Assembly (NCBI RefSeq): GCF_900187375.1
Contig: NZ_FYEW01000001.1
Coordinates: 372,001-436,000 of the forward strand
Direction: 5' to 3'
Source of the DNA: Hymenobacter gelipurpurascens
GTDB taxonomy: Bacteria > Bacteroidota > Bacteroidia > Cytophagales > Hymenobacteraceae
DNA: 64,000 nucleotides
Under the pieces are notes generated by a model. That model did no database searches and was not told where the DNA came from. It saw only the letters and a list, made by a program, of their open reading frames with translations. The position numbers were made by a program, and so were the translations under genes. Every line of letters begins with the position of its first letter. Positions within the stretch are counted from its first letter, which is position 1. Below, piece by piece: positions 8,838-16,642 of the stretch.

Positions 8838-10037
8838 CTAGTTTTCGCCTACCACAGCATCAATCGCGCGCAGCAAGGCAGCACAGGCCTCATCGATTTG
8901 CCCATTGGTGATGGTGAGGGGCGGGGCAATCCGAAGGGAGTTGTCGCAGAACAGGAACCAGTCGGTGAGGATGTGCTCCTGCCAGAGGGCGTGGTCGATG
9001 ATGGGCTTGAGCACCTCAAACGAGTCAAACTCCACGGCCATCAGCAGGCCACAGCCGCGCACATCCCGAATGGCTGGGTGCACCAGCTGCCGCCGGAACC
9101 GGGCCGCTTTCTCGGCCAGGCCAGCCAGCAGGTTTTCCTCCTGAATAACCTGCAGGGTAGCCAGGGAGGCCGCGCACGAAACCGGGTGGCCGCCAAACGT
9201 GGTGCAGTGGCCTAGAATAGGGTTGGTCTTGAAACCCGACATGATTTCCTGCGAGGAAATAAAGGCCCCAATCGGCATGCCGCCGCCCATGCCTTTGGCC
9301 GTCAGGAGAATATCCGGCTCAATACCGAATTGCTCGAAAGCCCAGAAGGTGCCTGTGCGGCCGAAGCCACACTGAATTTCATCCAGAATCAGCAGAGCCC
9401 CCATTTCGGTGCAGCGTTGGCGCAGCGCTTCCAGGTAGCCTGGCGCCGGCACGCGCACCCCGGCTTCGCCCTGCACCGTCTCGATGACCACGGCCGCGGT
9501 ATGGCGGTCGATTAAAGCTAAGTCCTCGAAGTTGTTGTGGCGGAAGTGGCCTACACCGGGCAGCAGCGGCCGGAAGCTGTTCTTGAAGCTCTCGGAACCC
9601 GTGATGCTGAGGGCGCCGTGAGTGGAGCCGTGGTAAGCGTTGTGGCTGGAAAGTAGGCCGGTGCGGCCGGTGTGGCGCTTGGCCAGCTTGAGGGCGCCTT
9701 CCACGGCCTCGGTGCCGGAGTTCGTGAAATACACGTTATCGAGGTGCGGCGGCAGCGTTTCGTGCAGAGCCTGCGCCAGTTGGGCGGGCGGGGCCTGCAC
9801 CAGCTCGCCGTACACCATCAGGTGCAGATACTTATCTAGCTGATTATGAATTGCCTGTAGCACGCGGGGGTGGCGGTGGCCTACGTTGCTCACGCCAATG
9901 CCGGAAATCAAATCGAGGTAGCGCTGGCCTTCCGGGCCGTACATGTACACGCCTTCAGCCCGCTCAATTTCAAGCAGCAATGGAAAGTCGGAGGTTTGAG
10001 CCTGGTGGCGCAGGAAAAGCTGGCGGGGGGTAAGCAT
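8838..10037 (-). CDS. Class III PLP-dependent aminotransferase (acetylornithine/aspartate aminotransferase family)
   Basis: The 399-residue protein has the class III fold: FTNSGTEAVEGALKLAK for phosphate binding, DEIQCGFGRTG with the Asp that contacts the PLP ring nitrogen, and AKGMGGGMPIGA with the Schiff-base Lys. The family covers acetylornithine, ornithine, 4-aminobutyrate and lysine transaminases. No arg, gab or lysine genes are nearby, so the substrate is open. It is monocistronic, with a -7 box 24 nt upstream. Confidence 0.88.
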   Translation of the reverse strand: MLTPRQLFLRHQAQTSDFPLLLEIERAEGVYMYGPEGQRYLDLISGIGVSNVGHRHPRVLQAIHNQLDKYLHLMVYGELVQAPPAQLAQALHETLPPHLDNVYFTNSGTEAVEGALKLAKRHTGRTGLLSSHNAYHGSTHGALSITGSESFKNSFRPLLPGVGHFRHNNFEDLALIDRHTAAVVIETVQGEAGVRVPAPGYLEALRQRCTEMGALLILDEIQCGFGRTGTFWAFEQFGIEPDILLTAKGMGGGMPIGAFISSQEIMSGFKTNPILGHCTTFGGHPVSCAASLATLQVIQEENLLAGLAEKAARFRRQLVHPAIRDVRGCGLLMAVEFDSFEVLKPIIDHALWQEHILTDWFLFCDNSLRIAPPLTITNGQIDEACAALLRAIDAVVGEN

Positions 10038-10060
10038 ACACGAACAACAAAATGGGGCCG

Positions 10061-10068
10061 CAAAGGTA
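10061..10068 (-). promoter_or_regulatory. Candidate -7 box (TACCTTTG) of the aminotransferase gene
   Basis: On the minus strand this reads TACCTTTG, an exact match to TAnnTTTG, 24 nt upstream of the ATG at 10037. The same octamer precedes the transketolase N-subunit and Mur-ligase genes at a similar distance, which supports all three. Confidence 0.6.
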
Positions 10069-10136
10069 CGCCGGAAGCGCCAGGTGGCCTAGCACGGTAC
10101 CAAAGGCGCCGTAGGCCTGCAGGGGGCACGTGCAAC

Positions 10137-10168
10137 AAAAAAGCAGCTGCCCAAGGCAGCTGCTTTTT
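10137..10168 (-). terminator. Rho-independent terminator of the sigma-factor operon
   Basis: Stem AAGCAGCTGCC / GGCAGCTGCTT with loop CAA, flanked by A and T runs, lies 24 nt downstream of the Spy-like gene stop. On the minus strand the stem is followed by a T run (the A run at 10137-10142). Confidence 0.8.
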
Positions 10169-10191
10169 ATAAGAAGTCCAAATGAGTGTTA

Positions 10192-10683
10192 TTAGTTATC
10201 GAGCTGGCCGCTAGGCGTGAAGCTGCGCCCGGCTCCGCCGCGGCGGTCGGCTACGCGCTTGATGACCTCGCGCGTAAATTCCCGCTCGGCGCCATAGAGC
10301 TTGCCTACCTGCCGGATGCTCAGGATCTTCTGGAACTTCCCGAAATACTCTTTTTCCAGCTTTACTTCCTGCTCGCGCAGGTCCATGGCCTGGCCTAGAC
10401 CATCCTTGATCTGCTGATCGGAGAGGGCATCGAGGTTGGTGGTCCGCAGCTGGCGCATCTGGCGGTTCAGCTCGCGGCGCTTGGTGCTGAAGTCGTTGTA
10501 GACGGGCCAGAACTTCTGGGCCTGGTCCTGGGTCAGCGAAACTTTTTCGGTGATATAAGCAATCTTGGCGTTTTCGAGCTGGTTTAGACGGCCCTGTCGG
10601 GCGGCAGGCGTCTGGGCACTGGCCGACCAGGATACCGTGGCCAGCAGCAGAAACGCCCAGAAGCTACGGAGGAGGTATTTCAT
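10192..10683 (-). CDS. Secreted Spy/CpxP-like (LTxxQ-type) helical protein
   Basis: From the ATG at 10683 the 163-residue product starts MKYLLRSFWAFLLL and has a signal peptide ending near SASAQ. An ATG at 10701 adds six residues but makes a poorer signal. The mature part is charged and helical, with LTQDQAQKFWPVYNDF, the pattern of Spy/CpxP-like periplasmic proteins. In Bacteroidota such genes often follow an ECF sigma factor, as here. A periplasmic chaperone or stress-sensing role is inferred. Confidence 0.72.
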   Translation of the reverse strand: MKYLLRSFWAFLLLATVSWSASAQTPAARQGRLNQLENAKIAYITEKVSLTQDQAQKFWPVYNDFSTKRRELNRQMRQLRTTNLDALSDQQIKDGLGQAMDLREQEVKLEKEYFGKFQKILSIRQVGKLYGAEREFTREVIKRVADRRGGAGRSFTPSGQLDN

Positions 10684-10704
10684 AGGAGAAAGGGAGAACA
10701 TGTT

Positions 10705-11166
10705 CTAGAAATAGGTTTCGTCGCTGGGTTGGGCATCCAGCGCATCCTGCAGCTCCGCGGGCGAGGCCTGCAGGTAAGCATCGGGCGTAGCCAGCGCGGG
10801 CGAGGCTACTTCAGCCAAATCAGTGAGGGTTACGCGCTGCTCGCTGGCCAGCAGATACTGTACCATCTCGGCCTGGGGCACGGCCGCCAGCGAGGCCACC
10901 GAATAGCGTGGGATAGGAGTGGAAGACGGCTGATTCAGGAAAAAGGATGCCGCAAAACCACCCAGCACTACGGCCGAGGCCAGGGCCGTGCGCACGGGCG
11001 CCGAGAGCTGCTGCAGCCAGCCCCAGGAGCCCGCCAGGCCAGGAGCAGCGTCGGGCTGCACCCGCGCCATCACGCGCATTGGTAGCTGCTCGAAGTACCG
11101 TTCCGGGGGCGGAGCCAGGGGCTGCGACCGGCGCTTGTGGTCATCCAGATGAAAAGGAGTGTTCAT
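10705..11166 (-). CDS. Single-pass membrane protein, candidate anti-sigma factor
   Basis: The 153-residue protein has a basic, Pro-rich cytoplasmic N-terminus, one membrane span around residues 58-77 (TALASAVVLGGFAASFFL) and an acidic periplasmic tail ending DETYF. It lies 30 nt after the ECF sigma factor and 21 nt before the Spy-like gene, the usual slot for an anti-sigma factor. No zinc-binding anti-sigma (ZAS) motif is visible, so the role is inferred from position and topology. Confidence 0.65.
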   Translation of the reverse strand: MNTPFHLDDHKRRSQPLAPPPERYFEQLPMRVMARVQPDAAPGLAGSWGWLQQLSAPVRTALASAVVLGGFAASFFLNQPSSTPIPRYSVASLAAVPQAEMVQYLLASEQRVTLTDLAEVASPALATPDAYLQASPAELQDALDAQPSDETYF

Positions 11167-11196
11167 ATTGCTTAGAGGCGACCGAGGCCGCGAAGT

Positions 11197-11748
11197 TTAA
11201 TCACGGGCGGGATCTTCCGTCACGTATTGTTCAATTTTTTTCACGGCATGATGATATGAAGCCTTTAGGGCCCCAACGGAGGTACCCGTGATTTCCGACA
11301 TCTGCTCGTAGGTAATTTCGTCGTAGTACTTCATGTTGAATACCAGCCGCTGCTTATCAGGCAGGCGCAGAATGGCTTTCTGCAGGCGCAGTTCAATATC
11401 ATCACCGGCCAGGCCAGGGTCGGCCTCTACTTTGGCCGACAGCTCGGGGCCGATGTCGTGGATGGGCAGGAAAAACTTGCGCCGCTTGGAAGCCAGAAAG
11501 CTCAGGCACTCGTTGGTGGCAATGCGGTAAATCCAGGTGTACAGCGAAGCATCCCGCCGAAAATTCGCCAGGTTGTTCCAGACTTTTATAAAGACGTCCT
11601 GGGTGAGGTCGTCGGCGTCGTCGTGGTCGATGACCATTTTGCGCACGTGCCAGTACACCTTCTGCTGGTACTTGCGCACCAGCTGGTTGAAGGCCACGTT
11701 GCGGGCGGCGGGGTCATCGAACTTGGCGAGTATCTCCTGATCTTCCAA
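11197..11748 (-). CDS. ECF-type RNA polymerase sigma factor
   Basis: The protein has sigma region 2 (DHDDADDLTQDVFIKVWNN) and region 4 (ITYEQMSEITGTSVGALKAS) joined by a short linker. I place the start at TTG 11748 because sigma homology begins at LEDQEILAKF, giving 183 residues. An ATG at 11877 would add 43 residues rich in Pro and Phe that look non-coding. It heads an operon with a candidate anti-sigma factor and a Spy-like protein, so it likely controls an envelope response. Confidence 0.9.
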   Translation of the reverse strand: MEDQEILAKFDDPAARNVAFNQLVRKYQQKVYWHVRKMVIDHDDADDLTQDVFIKVWNNLANFRRDASLYTWIYRIATNECLSFLASKRRKFFLPIHDIGPELSAKVEADPGLAGDDIELRLQKAILRLPDKQRLVFNMKYYDEITYEQMSEITGTSVGALKASYHHAVKKIEQYVTEDPARD

Positions 11749-11895
11749 GCAGGGGGAGCGAGTTAGGGCGGCGGGTTGTGCTGGGTTAGAGCAGGGAGGT
11801 GGCCTAGGGTTTAATGGGCTGAAGAAATCAACCCAGAAAAATGCTGACGCAGCAAGATAAATGTTTCCCAGGCGCACGCATACTTGTAGTGCAGG

Positions 11896-11984
11896 TGCCC
11901 AACGAGCGTGGCGTATGCCAATACCTGCTATTCCAGATCGTATCTGGGGTAGCAGGTATTGGCATACGCCACGCTCGTTGGGCA
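11896..11984. repeat. 89-nt palindrome with a 43-bp stem and 3-nt loop
   Basis: Bases 11896-11929 pair perfectly with 11951-11984. The stem continues through one A-T and two G-T pairs into CCAGAT/ATCTGG, closing on a CGT loop. It lies 98 nt downstream of the universal stress protein gene and about 150 nt upstream of the sigma-factor start. There is no T tract. It may terminate the stress-protein transcript, sit in the sigma leader, or be a mobile palindrome. Confidence 0.8.
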
Positions 11985-12081
11985 GTTTCTACTCAGCGCT
12001 GCTCCTGAAATGAGCTGTCTTTTGGGCTGACCCCAGCCCAATGTTTCTGAGCGCCTTCACCAGTAGAATGCCCAAGTACTA

Positions 12082-12909
12082 TCAGAGGGTAGGGAGCACC
12101 AGTACCGGCAACGTACTACGCCGCAGCAGCTGCGCCGTGATGCTGCGATGGAACACCTCGCCCAGCCAGGTATGCGGCCTAGCGAAGACAACCAGCATCT
12201 CCGCCTGCAGTTCAGCTGCTGCGTGCAGAATACCATCCGTGGGGGCTTCGCCGCGCACTTCGTAGAGGCTGTTATCGGTGAGGTGCCCGAACAGGCCGGT
12301 ATCCTGAGCTGCTTGCAGGCCTACATCGGCGTGGGAAGGGCCATCGTGCCCGGTTACGTGCACAACGGTGGAGGTGAGCGGCAAGGATTTCAGCCAATCC
12401 TGCAGGGCGTCGGTAGTGGCCCTGAGAGAAAAGGGCTGCTCGTCGGTGGCTGCTACCACGCGCTGGGGCGGTGGCGACTGCTGCCAGGTTTGCGGCACTA
12501 GCAGCAGGGGGTAGTGCGACTCTTCCAGCAACGTAGCGGCCTGGTTAGGCTCCAGCCTGTTGAATATCCCGGCGCTAGCAGGTTCCTCGCGGCCCAGCAC
12601 CAGCAGCACCGGCCTATACCGACGGGTTACTTCTGATACGGTTTCGGCCAGGGTATTCACGGACACTTCTACTTCGGCGGGCACCGGCAGCTGTTGCATC
12701 TGGAGCTGCAGTTGCGCCCTTACCTGCCGCTGATTTTCGGCCGAGGAAGGGGCGCCCACTATCTCCACCTCCGAAACCAACAACGGATCCTGATACACAT
12801 GCACCAGTACTACGCGCCCGTGGGCTTGCTGGGCAAGTTGCGCAGTATAGGCAAGCGCTGCATCGGCAGCGTTGGAGAGGTCCGAGAAAACAACGAAAAC
12901 CGGTTCCAT
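12082..12909 (-). CDS. Universal stress protein (two UspA-like domains)
   Basis: The 275-residue protein contains two tandem UspA-like folds. The first (1-140) starts PVFVVFSDLSNAADAALAYT and ends at a strand LVLGREEP...YPLLLVP. The second (about 150-275) ends LRRSTLPVLVLPTL. The ATP-binding GxxGxnG(S/T) motif is poorly conserved in both halves, so nucleotide binding is doubtful. Double-domain Usp proteins of this length are common in Hymenobacter-like genomes. It is monocistronic with a long gene-free region upstream. Confidence 0.85.
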   Translation of the reverse strand: MEPVFVVFSDLSNAADAALAYTAQLAQQAHGRVVLVHVYQDPLLVSEVEIVGAPSSAENQRQVRAQLQLQMQQLPVPAEVEVSVNTLAETVSEVTRRYRPVLLVLGREEPASAGIFNRLEPNQAATLLEESHYPLLLVPQTWQQSPPPQRVVAATDEQPFSLRATTDALQDWLKSLPLTSTVVHVTGHDGPSHADVGLQAAQDTGLFGHLTDNSLYEVRGEAPTDGILHAAAELQAEMLVVFARPHTWLGEVFHRSITAQLLRRSTLPVLVLPTL

Positions 12910-13278
12910 ACCAATTGAAGGTTAAGCCGGCAGTGTGCCGGCGAGTGAGGACAGGGGGAATTGTGGTTTGAACCAGCCGTTTTCGGGCTGGAGAAGCAGC
13001 TGACGTGCAGGCCCAGGTAGGTGCGCCGCTCCCAGAAAAGCCAGATGTGTTGGTAAGCCATGCGGGTTGGGGCAACCCAGCAGAACTACTCTGCCAAAAC
13101 GAATGGTAGAGCAGCTTAAAGCTTGCTGAAATTCTCCTTCCAATCCATGACCAGCATCAAGCAACAACTATGATACATATCAGGAAAAGAGCGAGATAAG
13201 TACGCCTGCAGTTACTTTCTGGGTGCGTCCTTCATGGCCACGGTGCCAGTAAGTGAACAGGCAACTTTGGGTAGCCAG
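12910..13278. other. Gene-free stretch between usp and STAS-like gene
   Basis: About 370 bases without a convincing gene. Short overlapping open frames on the minus strand have no recognisable family, signal peptide or consistent composition. It presumably holds the promoter region of the stress-protein gene, but no TAnnTTTG box was identified. Confidence 0.5.
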
Positions 13279-13620
13279 TTAAGAGAAGAAGGGGCTAGGG
13301 TAATCTGCATCTGCGGGGAGCAAGGGCAGCAGGCGTGAGATTCCCGTAAGGTCCAGCGCATCGCGGAGCTCAACGGGCACGCCGGCCATGAAGAGCTGTA
13401 GACCAGCGGCTTCCATGCGGTCAGAATGCAGAAGCAGGCAATGTTGCGCTCTGAAGTTAAGTTGTGTCAGTTGGTCGCACACCAGCCAAATGCGTTTAAT
13501 GCCCCTAACTAAACAGGTGCTGAGAGCTTGCTCAAGAAGCGTGACATCGTTCCCATTCTCACAAGCTCCGCAAAGACGAATAAACGTCTGCTCAGGATGA
13601 AACTCTTGATAAATATTCAT
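13279..13620 (-). CDS. STAS-domain-like protein
   Basis: The 113-residue protein resembles anti-sigma-factor-antagonist (STAS) domains in its alternation of strands and helices and in the segment MEAAGLQLFMAGVPVELRDALDLTGISRLL, here at about 70-100. The loop that carries the phosphorylatable Ser in SpoIIAA-like proteins reads QLTQLNFRAQH, without the usual D-S-S/T-G core. If it is a STAS domain it may work without phosphorylation. No kinase or sigma partner is adjacent. Confidence 0.6.
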   Translation of the reverse strand: MNIYQEFHPEQTFIRLCGACENGNDVTLLEQALSTCLVRGIKRIWLVCDQLTQLNFRAQHCLLLHSDRMEAAGLQLFMAGVPVELRDALDLTGISRLLPLLPADADYPSPFFS

Positions 13621-14326
13621 GACGCAGGGCTGCTACAGCACCAGCTGGACTATAAAAATTGAGGGTGCAGATGGAAAATTCTTACTTCCTTAATTTAACA
13701 TAATTCTATGAATTTTAATAACTTAATCACTAAGTATGCGAAGCGAATAGCCGCAGTTGAGCATGGTTCAAGCTAGCAACCCAGCTCAGTAGTGCCTGCT
13801 TGCCGGTCCCTTGAAAGGGGCCTAGCGCTGGTCAGTGAGTTTTCTCCCTCAAAAGGTTGAGCACTTGGTGCCCAGGGCCGGCGTATACTGGCTTAGCGTA
13901 AGGCTGAGGCATCAGTGCGGCAGTTTGCGGCGCGCTTGCGGTTGCGGAAAGTCCAGAATGGGCCGCACCAAGAACCGATACAGCCGTTGGGCCACTTGCC
14001 TTAGTAAGGTTTTGGTTGTCCGGCTCGCGTGGTTTTCCGGCTGCATGCGCACGAGCCGGCCCAAGCCGGCGGCCAGCTTGCGGGCAGCAAGCCGCAGCCG
14101 TTTGCGCAGTTGCCTTGTGTGGGTTTGGCTCATTCTGCTGAGAGTGGCCTACAAAGCCCTATTTCGTTCACCTTCGAATAAAAGTCAGGCCGTTCAGAAC
14201 GGCAGCGCGTTTCCTGTTGATCCGCGCGTTGGGCGAAGTGGCCCATGTACATCCGGTTCCTAGGTCCAGGGCACCAGAAGGGGCACGAGTTCAGCGAAAA
14301 AAACGGTGAGGAGCCCGCCGGGTGGC
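13621..14326. other. Gene-poor stretch
   Basis: About 700 bases in which I cannot support a gene. A 73-codon Arg-rich frame on the minus strand (13912-14133, starting MSQTHTRQLRKR) could encode a small basic protein but has no recognisable family. A longer frame on the plus strand across the same DNA (13835-14263) reads as its shadow. The first 120 bases are AT-rich, consistent with a promoter region for the STAS-like gene. Confidence 0.45.
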
Positions 14327-14416
14327 CTACCGGGGGTGCATGCCGCGCTGATAGAAGCCTGCCAGGGCCAGCAGGGCAATCAGCATAATAGGCAATAGAA
14401 GGATGGGGGAGAGCAT
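14327..14416 (-). CDS. Putative 29-residue single-pass membrane peptide
   Basis: An ATG at 14416 opens a 29-codon frame starting MLSPILLLPIMLIALLAL, a single hydrophobic helix followed by a short basic tail ending RGMHPR. The hydrophobic and charged layout is that of a real small membrane protein, but nothing else supports expression. Its stop lies within a GGTGGCCTAC word. Confidence 0.4.
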   Translation of the reverse strand: MLSPILLLPIMLIALLALAGFYQRGMHPR

Positions 14417-14733
14417 AGCACAGAACTTCAAAGCGGGAAAATCAGGACAGAGGTAATATGTTCTGAAAGAACCAGTAACACACTGATTAAAATCGTTTTA
14501 TCAGATGATTTTTGTTCTTGATTTCTTGCTGCAAAGTGCTGGTTGAGTAGCCGGGCTGGTGGCCGCTTGTGGAACAGATGGGCTGGGCGCGCTACCTCAA
14601 TTGCAAAAACGCTACCGCAGAAGCCGCAGCCCGTTGGCTGCAGGGCTGGTGGTTTGCAGAACAAGCAACCGCACTTCTGTTGCGGCGGCAGTTCGCCTAG
14701 GCCAGCTCTCTGCCTCCGGGTTTGCCGAAAGGG
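14417..14733. other. Gene-free stretch
   Basis: About 320 bases with no recognisable gene. The left part is AT-rich and may carry a promoter for the tiny membrane ORF at 14327-14416. Open frames here have odd compositions (many Cys and Pro) and look like chance. Confidence 0.4.
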
Positions 14734-15480
14734 CTAGCGGCTAGTGCTGTAGGCCACTCCCACGGTTACGTTGGTATTGTCGGGGAAGCGGCCTTCAATC
14801 ACGCGGCTTTCGTGGGTGTAGTTGTAGCTGAAGTTCACGGAGAACTTGCGTGGTAGTTTCAGGGCCAGGGTGGTGAGGTTGCTGAAACGGTAGTCGCCGA
14901 AATCCACCACCGAAGGCTGGTAGAAAGTGAGGGAGCTGAACGTGAACACGCTGCGCGAGTAGGCCACTTTCAGGCGGGCCGAGTTGCGGGTGGTGAGGCG
15001 GCTGGTACCGTCGCGGAAGTTGGTTTTCTCCCGAATGATAAGGTTGCTCACCGAGACTTCGCGGCCCAGCGAGTCGGAGTAGAAGGCCCAGCCAGGCCCC
15101 GCGCCCAGCTGCACACGGCTGGTGATGCCGCGCAGGTTGCTGATTTCAAAACCACCCAGCGCGTACGCCCGGAAACGGCCCTTGTAGTAGTAGGGAGTAG
15201 CGTTGAGCAGCAATTCCCGCTCCTTCAGAAACCCATCCTGCTTGCCATAAATAAAGCTGCCACTCATTGGCAAGCCGTAGTGCAGGCCTCGCGTAAACGT
15301 GACGGTGTGCGCCGTGGAAAGCAGCGTCCGGCTCACGCCACCGCGGCTGTAAGCGCCCGTCAGCTGGCCTGTGTACACAATGAGCGTGGTGTCGCGCTGT
15401 TGTTGGTTTTGGGCTTTGGCCGTGGGGGAGAGGCCTAGCAGAAACAACGAGCAGGAGAGTAGCAGGTACAGAAGGCGCAT
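14734..15480 (-). CDS. Outer-membrane beta-barrel protein, DUF481-like
   Basis: The 248-residue protein has a clear signal peptide (MRLLYLLLSCSLFLLGL, cleavage after AKA near residue 23). Alternating aromatic beta-strands follow, as in DUF481/YdiY outer-membrane barrels: GQLTGAYSRGG, YALGGFEISNL, FSVNFSYNYTHES and a last strand VTVGVAYSTSR. The function of the family is not established. It is monocistronic and divergent from the zinc-ribbon gene. Confidence 0.7.
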   Translation of the reverse strand: MRLLYLLLSCSLFLLGLSPTAKAQNQQQRDTTLIVYTGQLTGAYSRGGVSRTLLSTAHTVTFTRGLHYGLPMSGSFIYGKQDGFLKERELLLNATPYYYKGRFRAYALGGFEISNLRGITSRVQLGAGPGWAFYSDSLGREVSVSNLIIREKTNFRDGTSRLTTRNSARLKVAYSRSVFTFSSLTFYQPSVVDFGDYRFSNLTTLALKLPRKFSVNFSYNYTHESRVIEGRFPDNTNVTVGVAYSTSR

Positions 15481-15613
15481 AGGCTATAGGGCTACGAAAA
15501 GCGGCAGAAGCACAAGTATACGGCCCGATTTTTTGGGGTGCGCGCTATTGTCGAGTACAGGAATATTCAGATATCCCTACTTTTAGCCGTCCATCACGCT
15601 ACCAGCACCCGAT

Positions 15614-16264
15614 ATGAGCAGTATGATTCAGTTCGTGGCCAACCACGACGACCTTTCCACCGACAAAGGGTTTCAGTTCAAATTCTACTGCGACAAGTGC
15701 CGCAACGGCCATATGTCCAGATTTCAGCCGAACAGCATCGGTATTGCGGGCGAGCTGATGCGGGCCGCTGGCAGCCTGTTTGGCGGCAGCTTTTACGATG
15801 CCGGCAACGCGGCTTACCACGTGCAGCGCGCCATTGGCGGCAAAGCCCATGATGCAGCCCTGGACAAAGCCGTGCAGGAGGGCAAGCAGTACTTCAAGCA
15901 ATGCACCCGCTGCGGCAGCTGGGTGTGCCCCGACGTGTGCTGGAACCACAGCGCTAGCCTCTGCGAAACCTGCGCCCCCGACGAGCAAGAGGAGTTAGCG
16001 TCCCAACAGCGCCAAGCCGCCAGCGAGCAAATCCGAACGAAAACGCGGGAGCAGGATTATACTAAAGAGCTTGATTTCCTCAATACCAGTGGCCTAGTGC
16101 AATGCCAGAGCTGCCAGACTAAGCTGGCACCCGGCCAGAAGTTTTGCCCCAACTGTGGCACGCCCAGCGTCGTGGCCCAAGCCAAGGAAAAATTCTGCGT
16201 GGGTTGCGGTAGTAGCATGAAGCCTGATCAGAAGTTCTGCGCTGATTGCGGGAGTAAGCAGTAG
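15614..16264 (+). CDS. Multi-zinc-ribbon protein
   Basis: The 216-residue cytoplasmic protein has Cys pairs throughout: an N-terminal FYCDKC, a central CTRCGSWVC...CETC cluster, then two classic zinc ribbons CQSC...CPNCG and CVGC...CADCG at about 155-215. A Gly/Ala-rich segment (about 40-75) lies between the first two clusters. Double zinc-ribbon proteins often bind nucleic acid or proteins; no specific role can be assigned. A second ATG at 15623 is an alternative start. Confidence 0.75.
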   Translation: MSSMIQFVANHDDLSTDKGFQFKFYCDKCRNGHMSRFQPNSIGIAGELMRAAGSLFGGSFYDAGNAAYHVQRAIGGKAHDAALDKAVQEGKQYFKQCTRCGSWVCPDVCWNHSASLCETCAPDEQEELASQQRQAASEQIRTKTREQDYTKELDFLNTSGLVQCQSCQTKLAPGQKFCPNCGTPSVVAQAKEKFCVGCGSSMKPDQKFCADCGSKQ

Positions 16265-16274
16265 GCTGCTGTCA

Positions 16275-16388
16275 ATGACAAAGCTAAGCTGCCTTTCTCT
16301 AGGCCTGTGTTTGACACTGCTAACCTCATCGGTCATGGGAAGTGAAAAGTGGTTCTATGTCGACAAGAATGGACAAAAAGTAAAGTAA
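16275..16388 (+). CDS. Tiny secreted ORF or 5' remnant
   Basis: An ATG 10 nt after the zinc-ribbon stop opens 37 codons. A strong signal-peptide-like start (MTKLSCLSLGLCLTLL) is followed by only about 15 mature residues, SEKWFYVDKNGQKVK. A hairpin follows 25 nt after the stop. Either this is a genuine secreted micropeptide co-transcribed with the zinc-ribbon gene, or a truncated gene that lost its 3' part in the rearrangement that left the transketolase relic. Confidence 0.4.
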   Translation: MTKLSCLSLGLCLTLLTSSVMGSEKWFYVDKNGQKVK

Positions 16389-16412
16389 CTATGTGGCTTT
16401 AGCGTGTCGGCA

Positions 16413-16463
16413 GCATATAACATGGCCCCGGCTGCGTCAAGCAACTGGGGCCATGTTATATGC
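16413..16463. terminator. Hairpin terminator, sister copy of the one after transketolase
   Basis: A 17-bp stem (GCATATAACATGGCCCC with its complement at 16447-16463) closes a 17-nt loop. The inner sequence ATGGCCCCGGCTGC and the loop part GAGCAAC/AAGCAAC are nearly the same as in the hairpin at 17267-17305, so the two share an origin. Confidence 0.75.
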
Positions 16464-16551
16464 ACTCAGCCAGTAGGTACTCCCGGTGGGCAATTGCCTT
16501 TTCCAGGGTCTACACTGCCTTTATTTAGTTGAAGCCAGGAAGGTATAGTAT
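16464..16551 (-). pseudogene. Decayed 3' end of a transketolase C-subunit gene
   Basis: On the minus strand this reads LYLPGFN*IKAV*TLEKAI and then AHREY. It aligns with the end of the intact gene at 17326-18282, KYKLNETAIVAAVEKVMARRK. LEKAIAHRE lines up with VEKVMARRK, and a TAA replaces the Glu codon GAA at the aligned position. The words CTCAGCCAGTA before the end and the adjoining hairpin are also shared. Two in-frame stops and the lack of upstream homology show it is dead. Confidence 0.7.
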
Positions 16552-16642
16552 CTTATTTTGTATATATTTATCCTGATGGCCTTGCAAGCGCGACGGGCAC
16601 GCTGAGGAGGAGTGCAGCGTCCTTAAAAACCGATTATACTTG

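Noticed and set aside
12922..13167. Overlapping minus-strand frames upstream of the universal stress protein
   Set aside because: No family, poor composition, and several mutually overlapping alternatives.
13835..14263. A 142-codon plus-strand frame in the gene-poor region
   Set aside because: Ser-, Arg- and Trp-rich with no domain or signal; the opposing short basic frame is no more convincing, so neither is called a gene.
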